Positions 15,287-23,380 of a stretch of 26,063 bases of DNA are shown here, piece by piece. How positions within the stretch are numbered: position 1 is the stretch's first letter; each line of letters starts with the position of its first letter. The stretch is from CAZLNO01 sp964561005. Lineage in GTDB: Bacteria > Pseudomonadota > Alphaproteobacteria > Kiloniellales > Rhodovibrionaceae. The stretch is from positions 1 through 26,063 of the forward strand of contig CAZLNO010000052.1 in the NCBI GenBank assembly GCA_964561005.1, given 5' to 3'. The translations under genes were made by a program, and so were the position numbers. The notes below the pieces were generated by a model. It ran no database searches. It saw only the letters and a list, made by a program, of their open reading frames with translations, and had not been told where the DNA came from.

Positions 15287-16171
15287 TCACGCCGGCACGG
15301 CCTGGCGCTGCTGGCGCAGGCGGATGGTGAAGTAGACCAGCAGCGTGACCACCACCAGCGCGCCGCCGGACAGCGCGGTGTCGCTCGCCCGGTCGCCCAG
15401 GGCCAGCCAGACCCAGAGCGGGCCCAGGATGGTCTCCAGCAGCAGCAGCAGGCCCACCTCCGGCGCGGTGATGTAGCGCGGGCCGATGGTGATCAGGCCG
15501 AAGGCCACCGGGACGATCACGAAGCCCAGCAGCGCCAGCAGCCAGATGTCCCGCCCGCTGGGCGACAGCGGCGCCGCCGCGCCGGCGACCAGCACGACCA
15601 GCGCCGCCGCCAGCGCGCCGAGCGCCGTCGCCGGCACCATGTTGATGTGCTTGCGGTGGCGCAGCACGGTGAAGTTGCCGGCCAGGCAGAGCGCCACGAT
15701 GACGGCGGCCACGTCGCCGTCCCAGGTGCCCCGGCCCAGGCCGTCCCAGAACACCACCGCGATGCCGAGGATCACCAGGATGGTGGCGATCCAGGTCTCC
15801 GGCCTCACCGGCTCGCGCAGGAACAGCCGGCTGAAGATGGCGGCGAACAGCGGCGCGGCGGCGATGATCACCAGGGTGTTCGCCACCGCCGTGTTGTTGA
15901 TGGAGTAGACGAAGAAGGCCAGGTTCGTTCCGTAGATCGCCGCCGACACCAGGCCCCAGCGGCCCACGGCCCGGAACGGCGCGCCCGGCCGGCCGCCGTT
16001 CAGCACGGCCATGACCGCCGCCAGGGTGAGGAACGTCAGCAGGCCGCGCCAGAACACCACGGTCCAGGGGTCGACGGCGATCAGCCGCAGCAGCAGCGCG
16101 TCGGGCGAGAGCACGAGGACCCCCAGCCCGGTGATCGCCAGCCCCTTCATGTGCTCGGACAGTGCGGACAA
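15287..16171 (-). CDS. EamA/DMT-family membrane transporter
   Basis: The protein has about ten hydrophobic segments in two EamA repeats. Family features are VFWRGLLTFL after the first loop, NLAFFVYSINNTAVANTLVIIAAAP in the first repeat, and APEVGLLLLLETILGPLWVWLALGD in the second. It is likely an exporter of metabolites or amino acids in the inner membrane; the substrate is unknown. A TTG start at 16171 is chosen because GGGAGG lies 5 nt upstream, giving 294 residues; the ATG at 16150 lacks such a site but would give an equally complete protein. Longer upstream starts add a non-hydrophobic stretch with no family likeness. It is divergent from the glutathione transferase gene. Confidence 0.88.
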   Translation of the reverse strand: MSALSEHMKGLAITGLGVLVLSPDALLLRLIAVDPWTVVFWRGLLTFLTLAAVMAVLNGGRPGAPFRAVGRWGLVSAAIYGTNLAFFVYSINNTAVANTLVIIAAAPLFAAIFSRLFLREPVRPETWIATILVILGIAVVFWDGLGRGTWDGDVAAVIVALCLAGNFTVLRHRKHINMVPATALGALAAALVVLVAGAAAPLSPSGRDIWLLALLGFVIVPVAFGLITIGPRYITAPEVGLLLLLETILGPLWVWLALGDRASDTALSGGALVVVTLLVYFTIRLRQQRQAVPA

Positions 16172-16329
16172 GACGGCCTCCCGTGAGCGGACGACCGGGC
16201 GGTTTTGCCATGCGCGCGTCCGGCTGGAAAGTCCGAACAAGCCGCCGCATGGGAGACTTGCGCGCCCCACAACCGTTTCGTAGCGTCCGCCGGCATGCAA
16301 CCACATCACAGGAGCCCCGGGGGAGAGCG

Positions 16330-17022
16330 ATGCCCATCGTGCTCTATGACCTCGCCGGCGGCGACGGCCGCCGGTTCAGCCCGCACTGCTGGCGCACCCG
16401 CCTGGCGCTGGCGCACAAGCAGCTCGGCTTCCGCGACAATCCCAAGCTGTTCATCGGCATTCCGAAGATCGCCCAGGGCCAGTGCACGACCGTCCCCGTC
16501 ATCCAGGACGGCGACACGGTGCTGGCGGATTCCTGGGCCATCGCCGAGTACCTGGAGGAGACTTACCCGGACCAGCCCAGCCTGTTCGGCGGGCCGGCGG
16601 GCAAGGCGCTCACCCGCTTCGTCCAGAACTACGTCGTGACCCAGCTCCACGGGCCGATCGTGCGCATGATCATCAAGGATATCCACGACATCCTCGACCC
16701 GCACGACCAGGACTACTTCCGGGAAAGCCGCGAGGCGCGCTTCGGGCAGACCCTGGAGGAGGTCCAGATGGCGCGCGACGAGGTGCTGCCGCGATTCCAC
16801 GCGAACCTGGCGCCGCTGCGCCGGCAGCTCCAGAGCCAGCCCTTCGTGGCCGGCGAGGCGCCGGCCTATGCCGACTACATCGTCTTCGGCGCGTTCCAGT
16901 GGGCGCGCTGTTGCAGCCCCTTCCGCATCCTGCCCGAGGACGCCGAGGAGCTGCACGCCTGGATGGACCGGATGAAGGGGCTGTTCCACGGCATGCCGGC
17001 GCAGCAGCCGTCCTTCTGGTAG
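16330..17022 (+). CDS. glutathione S-transferase, LigE (beta-etherase)-like
   Basis: The 231-residue protein has a thioredoxin-like N-terminal domain (MPIVLYDLAGGDG, then PHCWRTRLALAHKQLGF and VPVIQDGDTVLADSWAIAEYLEE) and an all-helical C-terminal domain. The motif SWAIAEYLEETYPDQPSLFGGP and the whole layout resemble the lignin beta-etherase LigE of sphingomonads. That is a recalled similarity; activity on aryl ethers is not implied, since many homologues have other roles. The start at 16330 has GGGGGAGAG just upstream, and the open frame before it is not protein-like. It is divergent from the DMT transporter with a 158-bp shared promoter region. Confidence 0.88.
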   Translation: MPIVLYDLAGGDGRRFSPHCWRTRLALAHKQLGFRDNPKLFIGIPKIAQGQCTTVPVIQDGDTVLADSWAIAEYLEETYPDQPSLFGGPAGKALTRFVQNYVVTQLHGPIVRMIIKDIHDILDPHDQDYFRESREARFGQTLEEVQMARDEVLPRFHANLAPLRRQLQSQPFVAGEAPAYADYIVFGAFQWARCCSPFRILPEDAEELHAWMDRMKGLFHGMPAQQPSFW

Positions 17023-17122
17023 GCCGATGGCAAGCGGGCGCGGCGCTGGCGTCGCCGCCCCCGCGCACCTATTTCACCAGGGCAGAGTGCGGCAGCAACG
17101 GAAAGCGCGCAGCGACGGATAC

Positions 17123-17440
17123 ATGAGCGAGCAGCACGCGCAATTCGCCATCGGCCAGGTGGTCCACCACAAGAAGTTCGGCTACCGCGGCGTCATCGTC
17201 GACGTCGACCCGACCTTCCAGGGCTCCGAGGAGTGGTACGAGGTCATGGCCAAGAGCCGACCGCCCAAGGACAGGCCGTGGTATCAGGTGCTCGTCCACG
17301 ACGGCACCCACCGCACCTACGTGGCCGAGCGGCATCTGGAGCCGGACCCCTCGGGCCAGCAGGTCAACCATCCCGAGCTCGGCGTCTTCTTCGACACTTT
17401 CGAGGGCGGGCGCTACACGCGCCGCCGCCGGGGGCAGTAG
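17123..17440 (+). CDS. hspQ: HspQ (YccV-type hemimethylated-DNA-binding fold)
   Basis: The 105-residue protein begins with FAIGQVVHHKKFGYRGVIVDVDPTFQ and continues with EEWYEVMAKSRPPKDRPWYQVLVHD, then TYVAERHLEPD, the complete HspQ pattern. In enterobacteria HspQ is a heat-induced specificity factor that primes Lon protease and also affects DnaA mutants. An upstream in-frame ATG at 17027 adds a non-conserved Arg-rich stretch, so 17123 is used. It is followed after 10 bp by the winged-helix/Rmf-like gene in the same direction, suggesting co-transcription. Confidence 0.93.
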   Translation: MSEQHAQFAIGQVVHHKKFGYRGVIVDVDPTFQGSEEWYEVMAKSRPPKDRPWYQVLVHDGTHRTYVAERHLEPDPSGQQVNHPELGVFFDTFEGGRYTRRRRGQ

Positions 17441-17450
17441 CCGCACCGCC

Positions 17451-17987
17451 ATGGCGATGGACGACGACGATCTGCCCCTGCTGCACGATGCCGACCTGAT
17501 GGACGTGCTGCTCGGACTGGCGGCCGAGGGCGAGGCGACGCTCGACGCGGCCGTCGAGCGTATCCGGGCGCACCTCGCGCTGGCTCGGGAGACGATGCCG
17601 ATCCCGGAGACGGAGCTGCGCCGGCGCCTGGATCACGCCCGCCGCTCCCTCGCCGCCGCACGGCTGATCGAGCCGGCGGAGGGCGAGCCCTTCCGTGCCA
17701 CCGCTCGCGGGCACAAGGTCCTGGCCGATCATCCCGACGGCATCGACGACAGCGTGCTGGCGCACTTCCCGGAGTTCCGAGAGTTCATCCGCCGGGAGAG
17801 CGGACCGCCCCCGCGAGCCGCCGAGACCACGGTCTACGACGAGGGCCATGCCGCCTATCGGGCGGGCAAAAGCCCGGCGGACAACCCCTACCCCTTCGAC
17901 ACCACCGCGCACCTGAACTGGGAGAACGGCTGGTTCGAGGCGCGCGACGAGGCGGCCGACCACGCCTTCCCGCGACCGCGCGACTGA
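17451..17987 (+). CDS. winged-helix (Mrr-N-like) protein with an Rmf/CrpP-like C-terminus
   Basis: This 178-residue protein seems to join two small domains. Residues 10-115 resemble the Mrr N-terminal winged helix: LMDVLLGLAAEGEATLDAAV, then RRSLAAARLIEPAEGEPFRATARGHKVL and HPDGID..VLAHFPEFREF. Residues 128-166 (VYDEGHAAYRAGKSPADNPYP, then NWENGWFEA) match the Rmf/CrpP layout of ribosome modulation factor, where a G..AYR.G precedes NPYP and a final W..GW. No restriction nuclease domain is present. The role is unknown; DNA or ribosome binding under stress is a guess. It follows hspQ by 10 bp and ends 13 bp from the convergent MFS gene. The start could also be the ATG at 17457. Confidence 0.75.
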   Translation: MAMDDDDLPLLHDADLMDVLLGLAAEGEATLDAAVERIRAHLALARETMPIPETELRRRLDHARRSLAAARLIEPAEGEPFRATARGHKVLADHPDGIDDSVLAHFPEFREFIRRESGPPPRAAETTVYDEGHAAYRAGKSPADNPYPFDTTAHLNWENGWFEARDEAADHAFPRPRD

Positions 17988-18000
17988 CGGCCCGCTCCGG

Positions 18001-19275
18001 TTATCGCAGCGCCGTGGCGCCGAGTCGCGCGCTTCGTCTCCAGAGCAGAAACCACAGCCAGCTTGCCAGGCACAACAGCCAGAAACAGCCGAAAGCGGCG
18101 CTGTAGGCCTCGGGCGGATAGCGCCCCTGCGCCGCCGGCCAGAGGTCCAGGATGGCGCCCATGGCTGCCTGCGCCAGGAAGGCGCCCAGGAAGACCAGCA
18201 GGTTCAGCGCGGTGTTGGCCCGCCCGGCATAGGCCAGCGGCACGTGCCGCGCCAGCAGCGTGAAGGCCAGGGCCGAGATGTTGCCGGTCAGGCCCAGGCC
18301 GATCCAGGGCCACAACCCCTCCGGGTCGAGCGCCAGCACGATCGCGCCCAGCGCCAGCAGGTAGACGGCGACCCCCACGCCATAGGTCGTCGTGATCTCG
18401 ACGCCCCGGCGCTCCAGCCGCTCCGTCACCACGCCCCAGAACACGAAACCGACGGTCATGGCGCAGGTCATGGCGAACAGCGTCGCCGCCACCCCGCCGC
18501 GCGACAGCCCCGCCACGTCGCGCAGCCACGGCCCCGCCCAGAGCGTCTGGATGGCGAAGCTGGTCGCCATGCACACCAGCGCCATCGGCGCCAGGCGCCA
18601 GAAGAAGCGGTCGCGGTAGATCGCCGCGATGCCGGCGAGCTGGGCGCGCAGCGTGGCCGCCTCGCGGCGGCGCGGCGGCTCCGGCACCGCCACGACGACC
18701 AGGGCCGCCACCGCCAGCGTCAGCCCGGCCAGGGCGATGAAGATGCCGCGCCAGCTCGTCACCTGCAGCAGCGCCTCGACCGGCGCCGTGGCGGTGATGG
18801 CGCCCAGCCCGCCCATCGCCAGGAACAGGCCGTTGACCAGCGGCCAGCGGCGCTTGGGGAACCATTCGGTGATCGCCTTCAGCCCCGCCATCAGGCCGCC
18901 GGCGAAGCCCAGGCCGATCAGCGCCCGGCCGGCCCAGAGGCCCCAGAGGCCGTCGGCCAGGGCGAAGACCAGGCTGCCCGCCGCGCCCACGCTCAGCAGC
19001 ACGCCCTGCACCCGGCGCGCGCCGAAGCGGTCCAGCATCAGCCCCAACGGAAGCTGCGCCACGGCGAAGGCGATGAAGTAGGCCGAGGTCAGCACGCCGA
19101 GGTCGGAGGCACCGAGCCCCAGGTCCGCCTGCAGCCGGTCGGCCACGATGGCGCCGATCGTCCGGAAGATATAGGAGGCGTAGTAGCCCGCGGCGAACGG
19201 CAGGAACACCGCCAGGATGGCGTAAGTCGTGACCTTCTGTGGCGGTTCGGCGGACGCGGAAGGGGCGCGCGACAT
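18001..19275 (-). CDS. MFS transporter
   Basis: The 424-residue protein has 12 likely membrane segments. MFS signatures are evident: LGLMLDRFGARRVQG after segment 2, the long stretch WAGRALIGLGFAGGLMAGLK in segments 4-5, EWFPKRRWPLVNG in the following loop, and a central charged loop near 210-235. The substrate is unknown; the FPKRRW loop is typical of the organic-anion type branch. The ATG at 19275 is used because upstream in-frame codons run through the palindromic element. It is the downstream neighbour of another MFS gene but separated from it by that element. Confidence 0.88.
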   Translation of the reverse strand: MSRAPSASAEPPQKVTTYAILAVFLPFAAGYYASYIFRTIGAIVADRLQADLGLGASDLGVLTSAYFIAFAVAQLPLGLMLDRFGARRVQGVLLSVGAAGSLVFALADGLWGLWAGRALIGLGFAGGLMAGLKAITEWFPKRRWPLVNGLFLAMGGLGAITATAPVEALLQVTSWRGIFIALAGLTLAVAALVVVAVPEPPRRREAATLRAQLAGIAAIYRDRFFWRLAPMALVCMATSFAIQTLWAGPWLRDVAGLSRGGVAATLFAMTCAMTVGFVFWGVVTERLERRGVEITTTYGVGVAVYLLALGAIVLALDPEGLWPWIGLGLTGNISALAFTLLARHVPLAYAGRANTALNLLVFLGAFLAQAAMGAILDLWPAAQGRYPPEAYSAAFGCFWLLCLASWLWFLLWRRSARLGATALR

Positions 19276-19306
19276 CGGCTCGGAAGAATGGTGAATCGGG
19301 CGCGGC

Positions 19307-19350
19307 CAACCTAAGCCCCTCAGGACACCGTCGGCAAGCCGGCCTCGCTC
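19307..19350. repeat. direct repeat, copy A (duplicated MFS gene end)
   Basis: This 44-bp stretch matches 19455-19498 with about four differences. Copy B contains the last codons and stop (GLPTVS) of the upstream MFS gene; copy A carries the same peptide end 148 bp downstream. The two copies bracket the palindromic element. Confidence 0.8.
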
Positions 19351-19351
19351 G

Positions 19352-19436
19352 CCGGTCGGGGGCTTGCCCCCGACCGGAACATTTCTTGGTGCGCCACGCA
19401 GGGAAACGTTCGGGGCGCGGGCAAGCCCACGCCCCG
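19352..19436. repeat. three-palindrome extragenic element, copy 1
   Basis: The left stem-loop has an 11-bp perfect stem (CCGGTCGGGGG, 19352-19362, with 19367-19377). The centre is an imperfect inverted repeat, AACATTTC at 19378 against GAAACGTT at 19403-19410. The right stem-loop spans CGGGGCG at 19411 to CGCCCCG ending 19436. The reverse complement matches copy 2 at 24015-24100 in the same order. Confidence 0.8.
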
Positions 19437-19454
19437 CGAGGTACCGAGCCATCG

Positions 19455-19498
19455 CAACCCAAGCCGCTCAGGACACCGTCGGCAAGCCGGGCTCGCTC
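19455..19498. repeat. direct repeat, copy B (within the MFS gene end)
   Basis: Partner of 19307-19350, spanning the stop codon of the MFS gene at 19468. Confidence 0.8.
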
Positions 19499-20769
19499 TC
19501 GTCTCCCGCCGCGTCGCCGGGCGCGCCCGCCGCGGCGCGCCGCGCGGCATCCGCGCGCGGGTCCAGCGGCGCCACCTCGGGCGAGGTGCGCGGCACGGCG
19601 ACGAAGGGCGCCTTCTCGGCCGACGGCGGGGCGGCGCGGCGGCGCGTGCGGTGGACGGCGAAGCCGGCCATCAGGACGAACACCACCGCCATTGTCGCGA
19701 ACAAGCCCGGCGGCCCCACCATCGCCATCGCGGTCGCGGCGGCCAGCGGGCCCAGCACCGACCCGGCGGCGTTGGCCAGCAGCAGGCTGCCCGAGGCCTC
19801 GACGAACTCGGCCGGGTCGACGAAGTCGTTGGCATGCGCGACGCAGAGCGCGTAGAGCGGAATCGCGAACAGCCCGAAGCCCAGCCCGGCCCACAGCACC
19901 TGCGTGGGCATCATCCGGCCCAGCACGGCCAGTCCCGCCGCCGCCAGCGCGGCCAGCACGCAGACGCCGACGATGACCCTGCGGCGGTCGATCCGGTCGG
20001 ACAGCAGGCCCAGCGGCCACTGCCCGATGGCGCCGCCGATCACGGTCAGGCTCATGAAGAACGCCACGCCGCGGGTGTCGAGACCGCTGCCCACGGCGAA
20101 CACCGGCCCCAGGGTCCAGAACGGGCCGTTGGCCAGGCCGCTGGCGAAACAGCCGATCAAGCCCACGGGGGACACGCGATAGATCCGCGCCGGGCGCAGC
20201 ACCGCCAGGCGCGGCGGCGGCGGCGCCTCGGTCGTGGTCAGCGCCACCGGCACCGCCGCCAGGGAGACCAGGATCGAGGCCAGGGCGAACAGCGGAAACA
20301 GCGCCGGGTTGTAGACCGCGATCAGCAGCTGGCCCAGGGTGATCACCGTCAGGTTGATCACCGTGTAGAGCGACAGGATGGTGCCGCGCGTGGTGTTGGT
20401 CGCGCGGGCGTTCAGCCAGCTCTCGACGACCACGTAGATCCCGGCGAAGCAGAACCCGGTGACGGCGCGCAGCAGCCACCAGACCTGCGGCTGCACGATC
20501 AGCGCGTGCGCCAGCGCCACCGACGCGGCCACCGCCGTCAGCGCCGTGAAGGCGCGGATATGGCCGACGCGTCGCACCGTCTGCGGCCCGAAGACGCAGC
20601 CGACGGCGAAGCCGACGTAATAGGCCGAGCCCAGCACCCCGATGCTCAGCGTGCCGAAGGCTTCCAGTTGCGCGCGCACCGGCAGCAGCGTGCCCTGCAG
20701 CCCGTTGCCGGTCAGCAGGATGGCGACCGACAGCAGCAGCGCGGCGACCGGGGCGATGACGCTGGGCAT
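19468..20769 (-). CDS. MFS transporter, YcaD-like branch
   Basis: The 433-residue protein has 12 hydrophobic segments. The N-terminal half carries GSAYYVGFAVGCVFGP, VRRVGHIRAF and VVVESWLNARATNTTRG; the last is typical of the YcaD/UMF-like MFS group. The second half has WPLGLLSDRIDRRRVIVG. After the last membrane segment a 60-residue Ala/Pro-rich cytoplasmic tail ends in GLPTVS, which is duplicated downstream. The start is 10 bp after the stop of the dienoyl-CoA-reductase-like gene, so the two probably share a transcript. The substrate is unknown; carriage of an acid handled by the neighbouring CoA enzymes is only a guess. Confidence 0.88.
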   Translation of the reverse strand: MPSVIAPVAALLLSVAILLTGNGLQGTLLPVRAQLEAFGTLSIGVLGSAYYVGFAVGCVFGPQTVRRVGHIRAFTALTAVAASVALAHALIVQPQVWWLLRAVTGFCFAGIYVVVESWLNARATNTTRGTILSLYTVINLTVITLGQLLIAVYNPALFPLFALASILVSLAAVPVALTTTEAPPPPRLAVLRPARIYRVSPVGLIGCFASGLANGPFWTLGPVFAVGSGLDTRGVAFFMSLTVIGGAIGQWPLGLLSDRIDRRRVIVGVCVLAALAAAGLAVLGRMMPTQVLWAGLGFGLFAIPLYALCVAHANDFVDPAEFVEASGSLLLANAAGSVLGPLAAATAMAMVGPPGLFATMAVVFVLMAGFAVHRTRRRAAPPSAEKAPFVAVPRTSPEVAPLDPRADAARRAAAGAPGDAAGDESEPGLPTVS

Positions 20770-20779
20770 GGCGGGAAGG

Positions 20780-21625
20780 CTACTTGCGTCCGGCCTTGGG
20801 GTTCATCGCCGCCCAGTCCTCCTGGCTCAGGTTTTCCATGAAGGTGAACTGCCCGGCTCCCTTCAGCCACTCGCCGCCGTCGATGGTCACCGTCTCGCCG
20901 TTGATGAAGCCGGCCTGATCCGACATCAGGAAGCAGGCCAGGTCGCACAGCTCGCCGTGCGCGCCGAAGCGGCGCAGCGGGATGCGGTTCTTCCAGGCGT
21001 CCTCCAGGTCGGCGCGCGGCACCAGGCGCGACCAGGCGCCCTCGGTCGGGAAGGGACCGGGCGCGACGGCGTTCAGGCGAATGCCCTTCGGCCCCCACTC
21101 CACCGCCAGCGACTTCGTCATCACGTCCACCCCCGCCTTGGCGCAGGCCGAGGGCAGGACATAGGCCGAGCCGGTCCAGGCGTAGGTCGCCACGATCGAC
21201 AGCACGCTGCCGCCCCGCCCGCTCTCGATCCAGCGCCGGCCGGTGCCCAGGGTGACGGCGGCGGTGCCGTTGAGGACGATCCGGGTCACCGCGTCGAAGG
21301 CCCGCGCGCTGAGCGTCTCGCTGCGCGCCAGGAAGTTGCCGGCGGCGTTGTTGACCAGGACGTCGAGCGGCCGCTCGGCGAACAGCGCGTCCAGCATCGC
21401 CTCGACCTGCTCGGCCTCGCGGATGTCGCAGGCCTGGATCGCGGTGCGGCCGGGGAAGTCCTGGTCGAACTCCGCCCGCGTCGCCTCCAGCACCTCCCGG
21501 CGGCGCCCGCAGATCGCCAAATCCGCGCCCAGCTCCAGGCAGCGCCGCCCCATCGACTTGCCCAGGCCGGTGCCCCCACCCGTGATCAACACACGCTTGC
21601 CGGCCAGCAGATCAGCACGAAACAT
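20780..21625 (-). CDS. SDR oxidoreductase, 2,4-dienoyl-CoA reductase (DECR)-like
   Basis: The 281-residue Rossmann-fold protein has the nucleotide motif TGGGTGLGKSM (Gly16-Gly22) and NNAAGNF at 92-98. Instead of the classical YxxxK pair it has Tyr148 (ATYAWTG) and Lys163 (CAKAG), 15 residues apart as in mitochondrial 2,4-dienoyl-CoA reductase. VLNGTAAVT, AVAPGPFPTEGAWSRL and FINGETVTIDGG also follow that family. It likely reduces an enoyl- or dienoyl-CoA with NADPH in fatty-acid breakdown. GGGGGGAA precedes the ATG. The gene is divergent from an acyl-CoA synthetase gene, which supports a role in acyl-CoA metabolism. Other SDR activities cannot be excluded. Confidence 0.9.
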   Translation of the reverse strand: MFRADLLAGKRVLITGGGTGLGKSMGRRCLELGADLAICGRRREVLEATRAEFDQDFPGRTAIQACDIREAEQVEAMLDALFAERPLDVLVNNAAGNFLARSETLSARAFDAVTRIVLNGTAAVTLGTGRRWIESGRGGSVLSIVATYAWTGSAYVLPSACAKAGVDVMTKSLAVEWGPKGIRLNAVAPGPFPTEGAWSRLVPRADLEDAWKNRIPLRRFGAHGELCDLACFLMSDQAGFINGETVTIDGGEWLKGAGQFTFMENLSQEDWAAMNPKAGRK

Positions 21626-21724
21626 TGATTCCCCCCGGTTTGAGTTTGCGAAGCAGACTACGCAAAATGACTATGGCTTGGCCATGCCATGTCCGCTTCA
21701 TACCGAAGACGGGGAGACCCCGCC

Positions 21725-23380
21725 ATGCTGCCCGACGCCGCCACCTACGACGAGCTTTGCCGCCGGTTCCGCTGGGACATCCCGGAACGCTTCAACATCG
21801 GCGTCGCCTGCTGCGATGTCTGGGCCGAGCGCGACGGGCAGCGGACGGCGCTGATCCAGCGCCATGAGGACGGCAGCGTGACGACGCTGTCCTTCGCCAG
21901 CCTGCGCCGGCAAAGCAACAGGCTGGCCAATGCGCTGCGCGGCCTGGGCGTGGAGCGCGGCGACCGCGTGGGCATCCTGCTGCCGCAGATCCCCGAGACC
22001 GCGATCGCGCATCTCGCGGTCTACAAGCTGGGCGCCGTGGCGGTGCCGCTGTTCACGCTGTTCGGACCGGACGCGCTGAGCTTCCGCCTGCGCGACAGCG
22101 GCGCCAAGGCGCTGATCGGCACGCCGGACGGCCTCGGCAAGATCGAGGCGCAGCGTGACGACCTGCCCGCGCTGCGGCACTGCATCGCCGTCGGCAACAG
22201 CATGCTGGCCGCCTACGACTTCGACACCCTGCTGGCCGAGGCCTCGGACGACTTCGCGCCGGTGGACACCGCGGCCGAGGACCCGGCGCTGGTCATCTAC
22301 ACCTCGGGCACCACCGGGGCGCCCAAGGGCGCGCTGCATGCCCACCGCGTGCTGCTGGGCCACCTGCCGGGCGTGGAGATGCCGCAGGACCTCTTCCCGC
22401 GGCCGGGCGACCTGTTCTGGACGCCGGCGGACTGGGCCTGGATCGGCGGGCTGCTGGACGCCCTGCTGCCCAGCCTGGCCCACGGCGTGCCGGTGCTCTG
22501 CCACCGCTTCGCGAAGTTCGACCCGGAGGAGGCCTTCGCCCTGATGGCGGAGATCGGCGTGCGCAACGCCTTCATGCCGCCCACCGCGCTGAAGATGATG
22601 CGCCAGGTGCCGAACGCCGGCGCGCGCCACGACCTGAAGGTGCGCTCCATCGGCAGCGGCGGCGAGACCCTGGGCGAGGGCCTGCTGGAGTGGGGGCGCG
22701 AGACCTTCGGGGTCACGATCAACGAGTTCTACGGCCAGACCGAGTGCAACCTGATCGTCGCCAACTGCGCCAGCGTGATGCCGGTCAAGCCCGGCTCGAT
22801 GGGCCGCGCGGTGCCGGGGCATGCCGTGGCCGTGGTGGACGCGGCGGGCAACCCGCTGCCGCCCGGCGAATACGGCACCGTGGCCGTCAAGGCGCCCGAC
22901 CCGGTGATGTTCCTGGAATACCTCAACCGCCCCGACGCCACGGCGGAGAAGTTCGCCGGCGACTGGCTGCTGACCGGCGACACCGCCGCGACGGACGACG
23001 ACGGCTATTTCTGGTTCGCCGGGCGCGAGGACGACGTCATCTCCTCCGGCGGCTACCGCATCGGCCCCGGCGAGGTGGAGGACAGCCTGCTCACCCATCC
23101 GGCGGTCGCGATGGCCGGCGTCGTCGGCGTGCCCGACGAGCTGCGCGGCCAGCGGGTCAAGGCCTTCGTCGTGCTGAACCCGGACTGGACGCCCGGCGAC
23201 GCGCTGGCCCGCGAGATTCAGAACCACGTGAAGACGCGCCTGGCCGCGCACGAATACCCGCGCGAGGTCGCCTTCGTCCCCGGTCTGCCGCTGACGGCGA
23301 CCGGCAAGATCAAGCGCGGGGAGCTGCGCGAGCGCGGCGCGGCGGCCTGCCCCGACCCCGAGAGCGAAGAGGACGCATGA
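21725..23380 (+). CDS. acyl-CoA synthetase (AMP-forming, medium-chain type)
   Basis: The 551-residue adenylate-forming enzyme activates a carboxylic acid with ATP and CoA. Motifs in order: P-loop YTSGTTGAPKG (192-202), NEFYGQTECN, LLTGDTA, the hinge region WFAGREDDVISSGGYRIGP, and the catalytic Lys528 in PLTATGKIKRGEL. Length and the WTPADWAWIGG segment fit the ACSM/acetyl- and medium-chain group; the acid is unknown. A start at 21725 after GGGGAGA is used; an in-frame ATG at 21689 adds 12 residues. Its stop overlaps the next start (ATGA). It is divergent from the dienoyl-CoA-reductase-like gene across 99 bp. Confidence 0.92.
   Translation: MLPDAATYDELCRRFRWDIPERFNIGVACCDVWAERDGQRTALIQRHEDGSVTTLSFASLRRQSNRLANALRGLGVERGDRVGILLPQIPETAIAHLAVYKLGAVAVPLFTLFGPDALSFRLRDSGAKALIGTPDGLGKIEAQRDDLPALRHCIAVGNSMLAAYDFDTLLAEASDDFAPVDTAAEDPALVIYTSGTTGAPKGALHAHRVLLGHLPGVEMPQDLFPRPGDLFWTPADWAWIGGLLDALLPSLAHGVPVLCHRFAKFDPEEAFALMAEIGVRNAFMPPTALKMMRQVPNAGARHDLKVRSIGSGGETLGEGLLEWGRETFGVTINEFYGQTECNLIVANCASVMPVKPGSMGRAVPGHAVAVVDAAGNPLPPGEYGTVAVKAPDPVMFLEYLNRPDATAEKFAGDWLLTGDTAATDDDGYFWFAGREDDVISSGGYRIGPGEVEDSLLTHPAVAMAGVVGVPDELRGQRVKAFVVLNPDWTPGDALAREIQNHVKTRLAAHEYPREVAFVPGLPLTATGKIKRGELRERGAAACPDPESEEDA

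Noticed and set aside
17988..18000. Terminator between the convergent winged-helix and MFS genes
   Set aside because: The 13-bp gap has no stem-loop or T tract.
17888..20479. 863-codon minus-strand open frame spanning several genes
   Set aside because: Out of frame with both MFS genes and crosses the palindromic element; composition is that of an antisense or shifted frame in GC-rich DNA.
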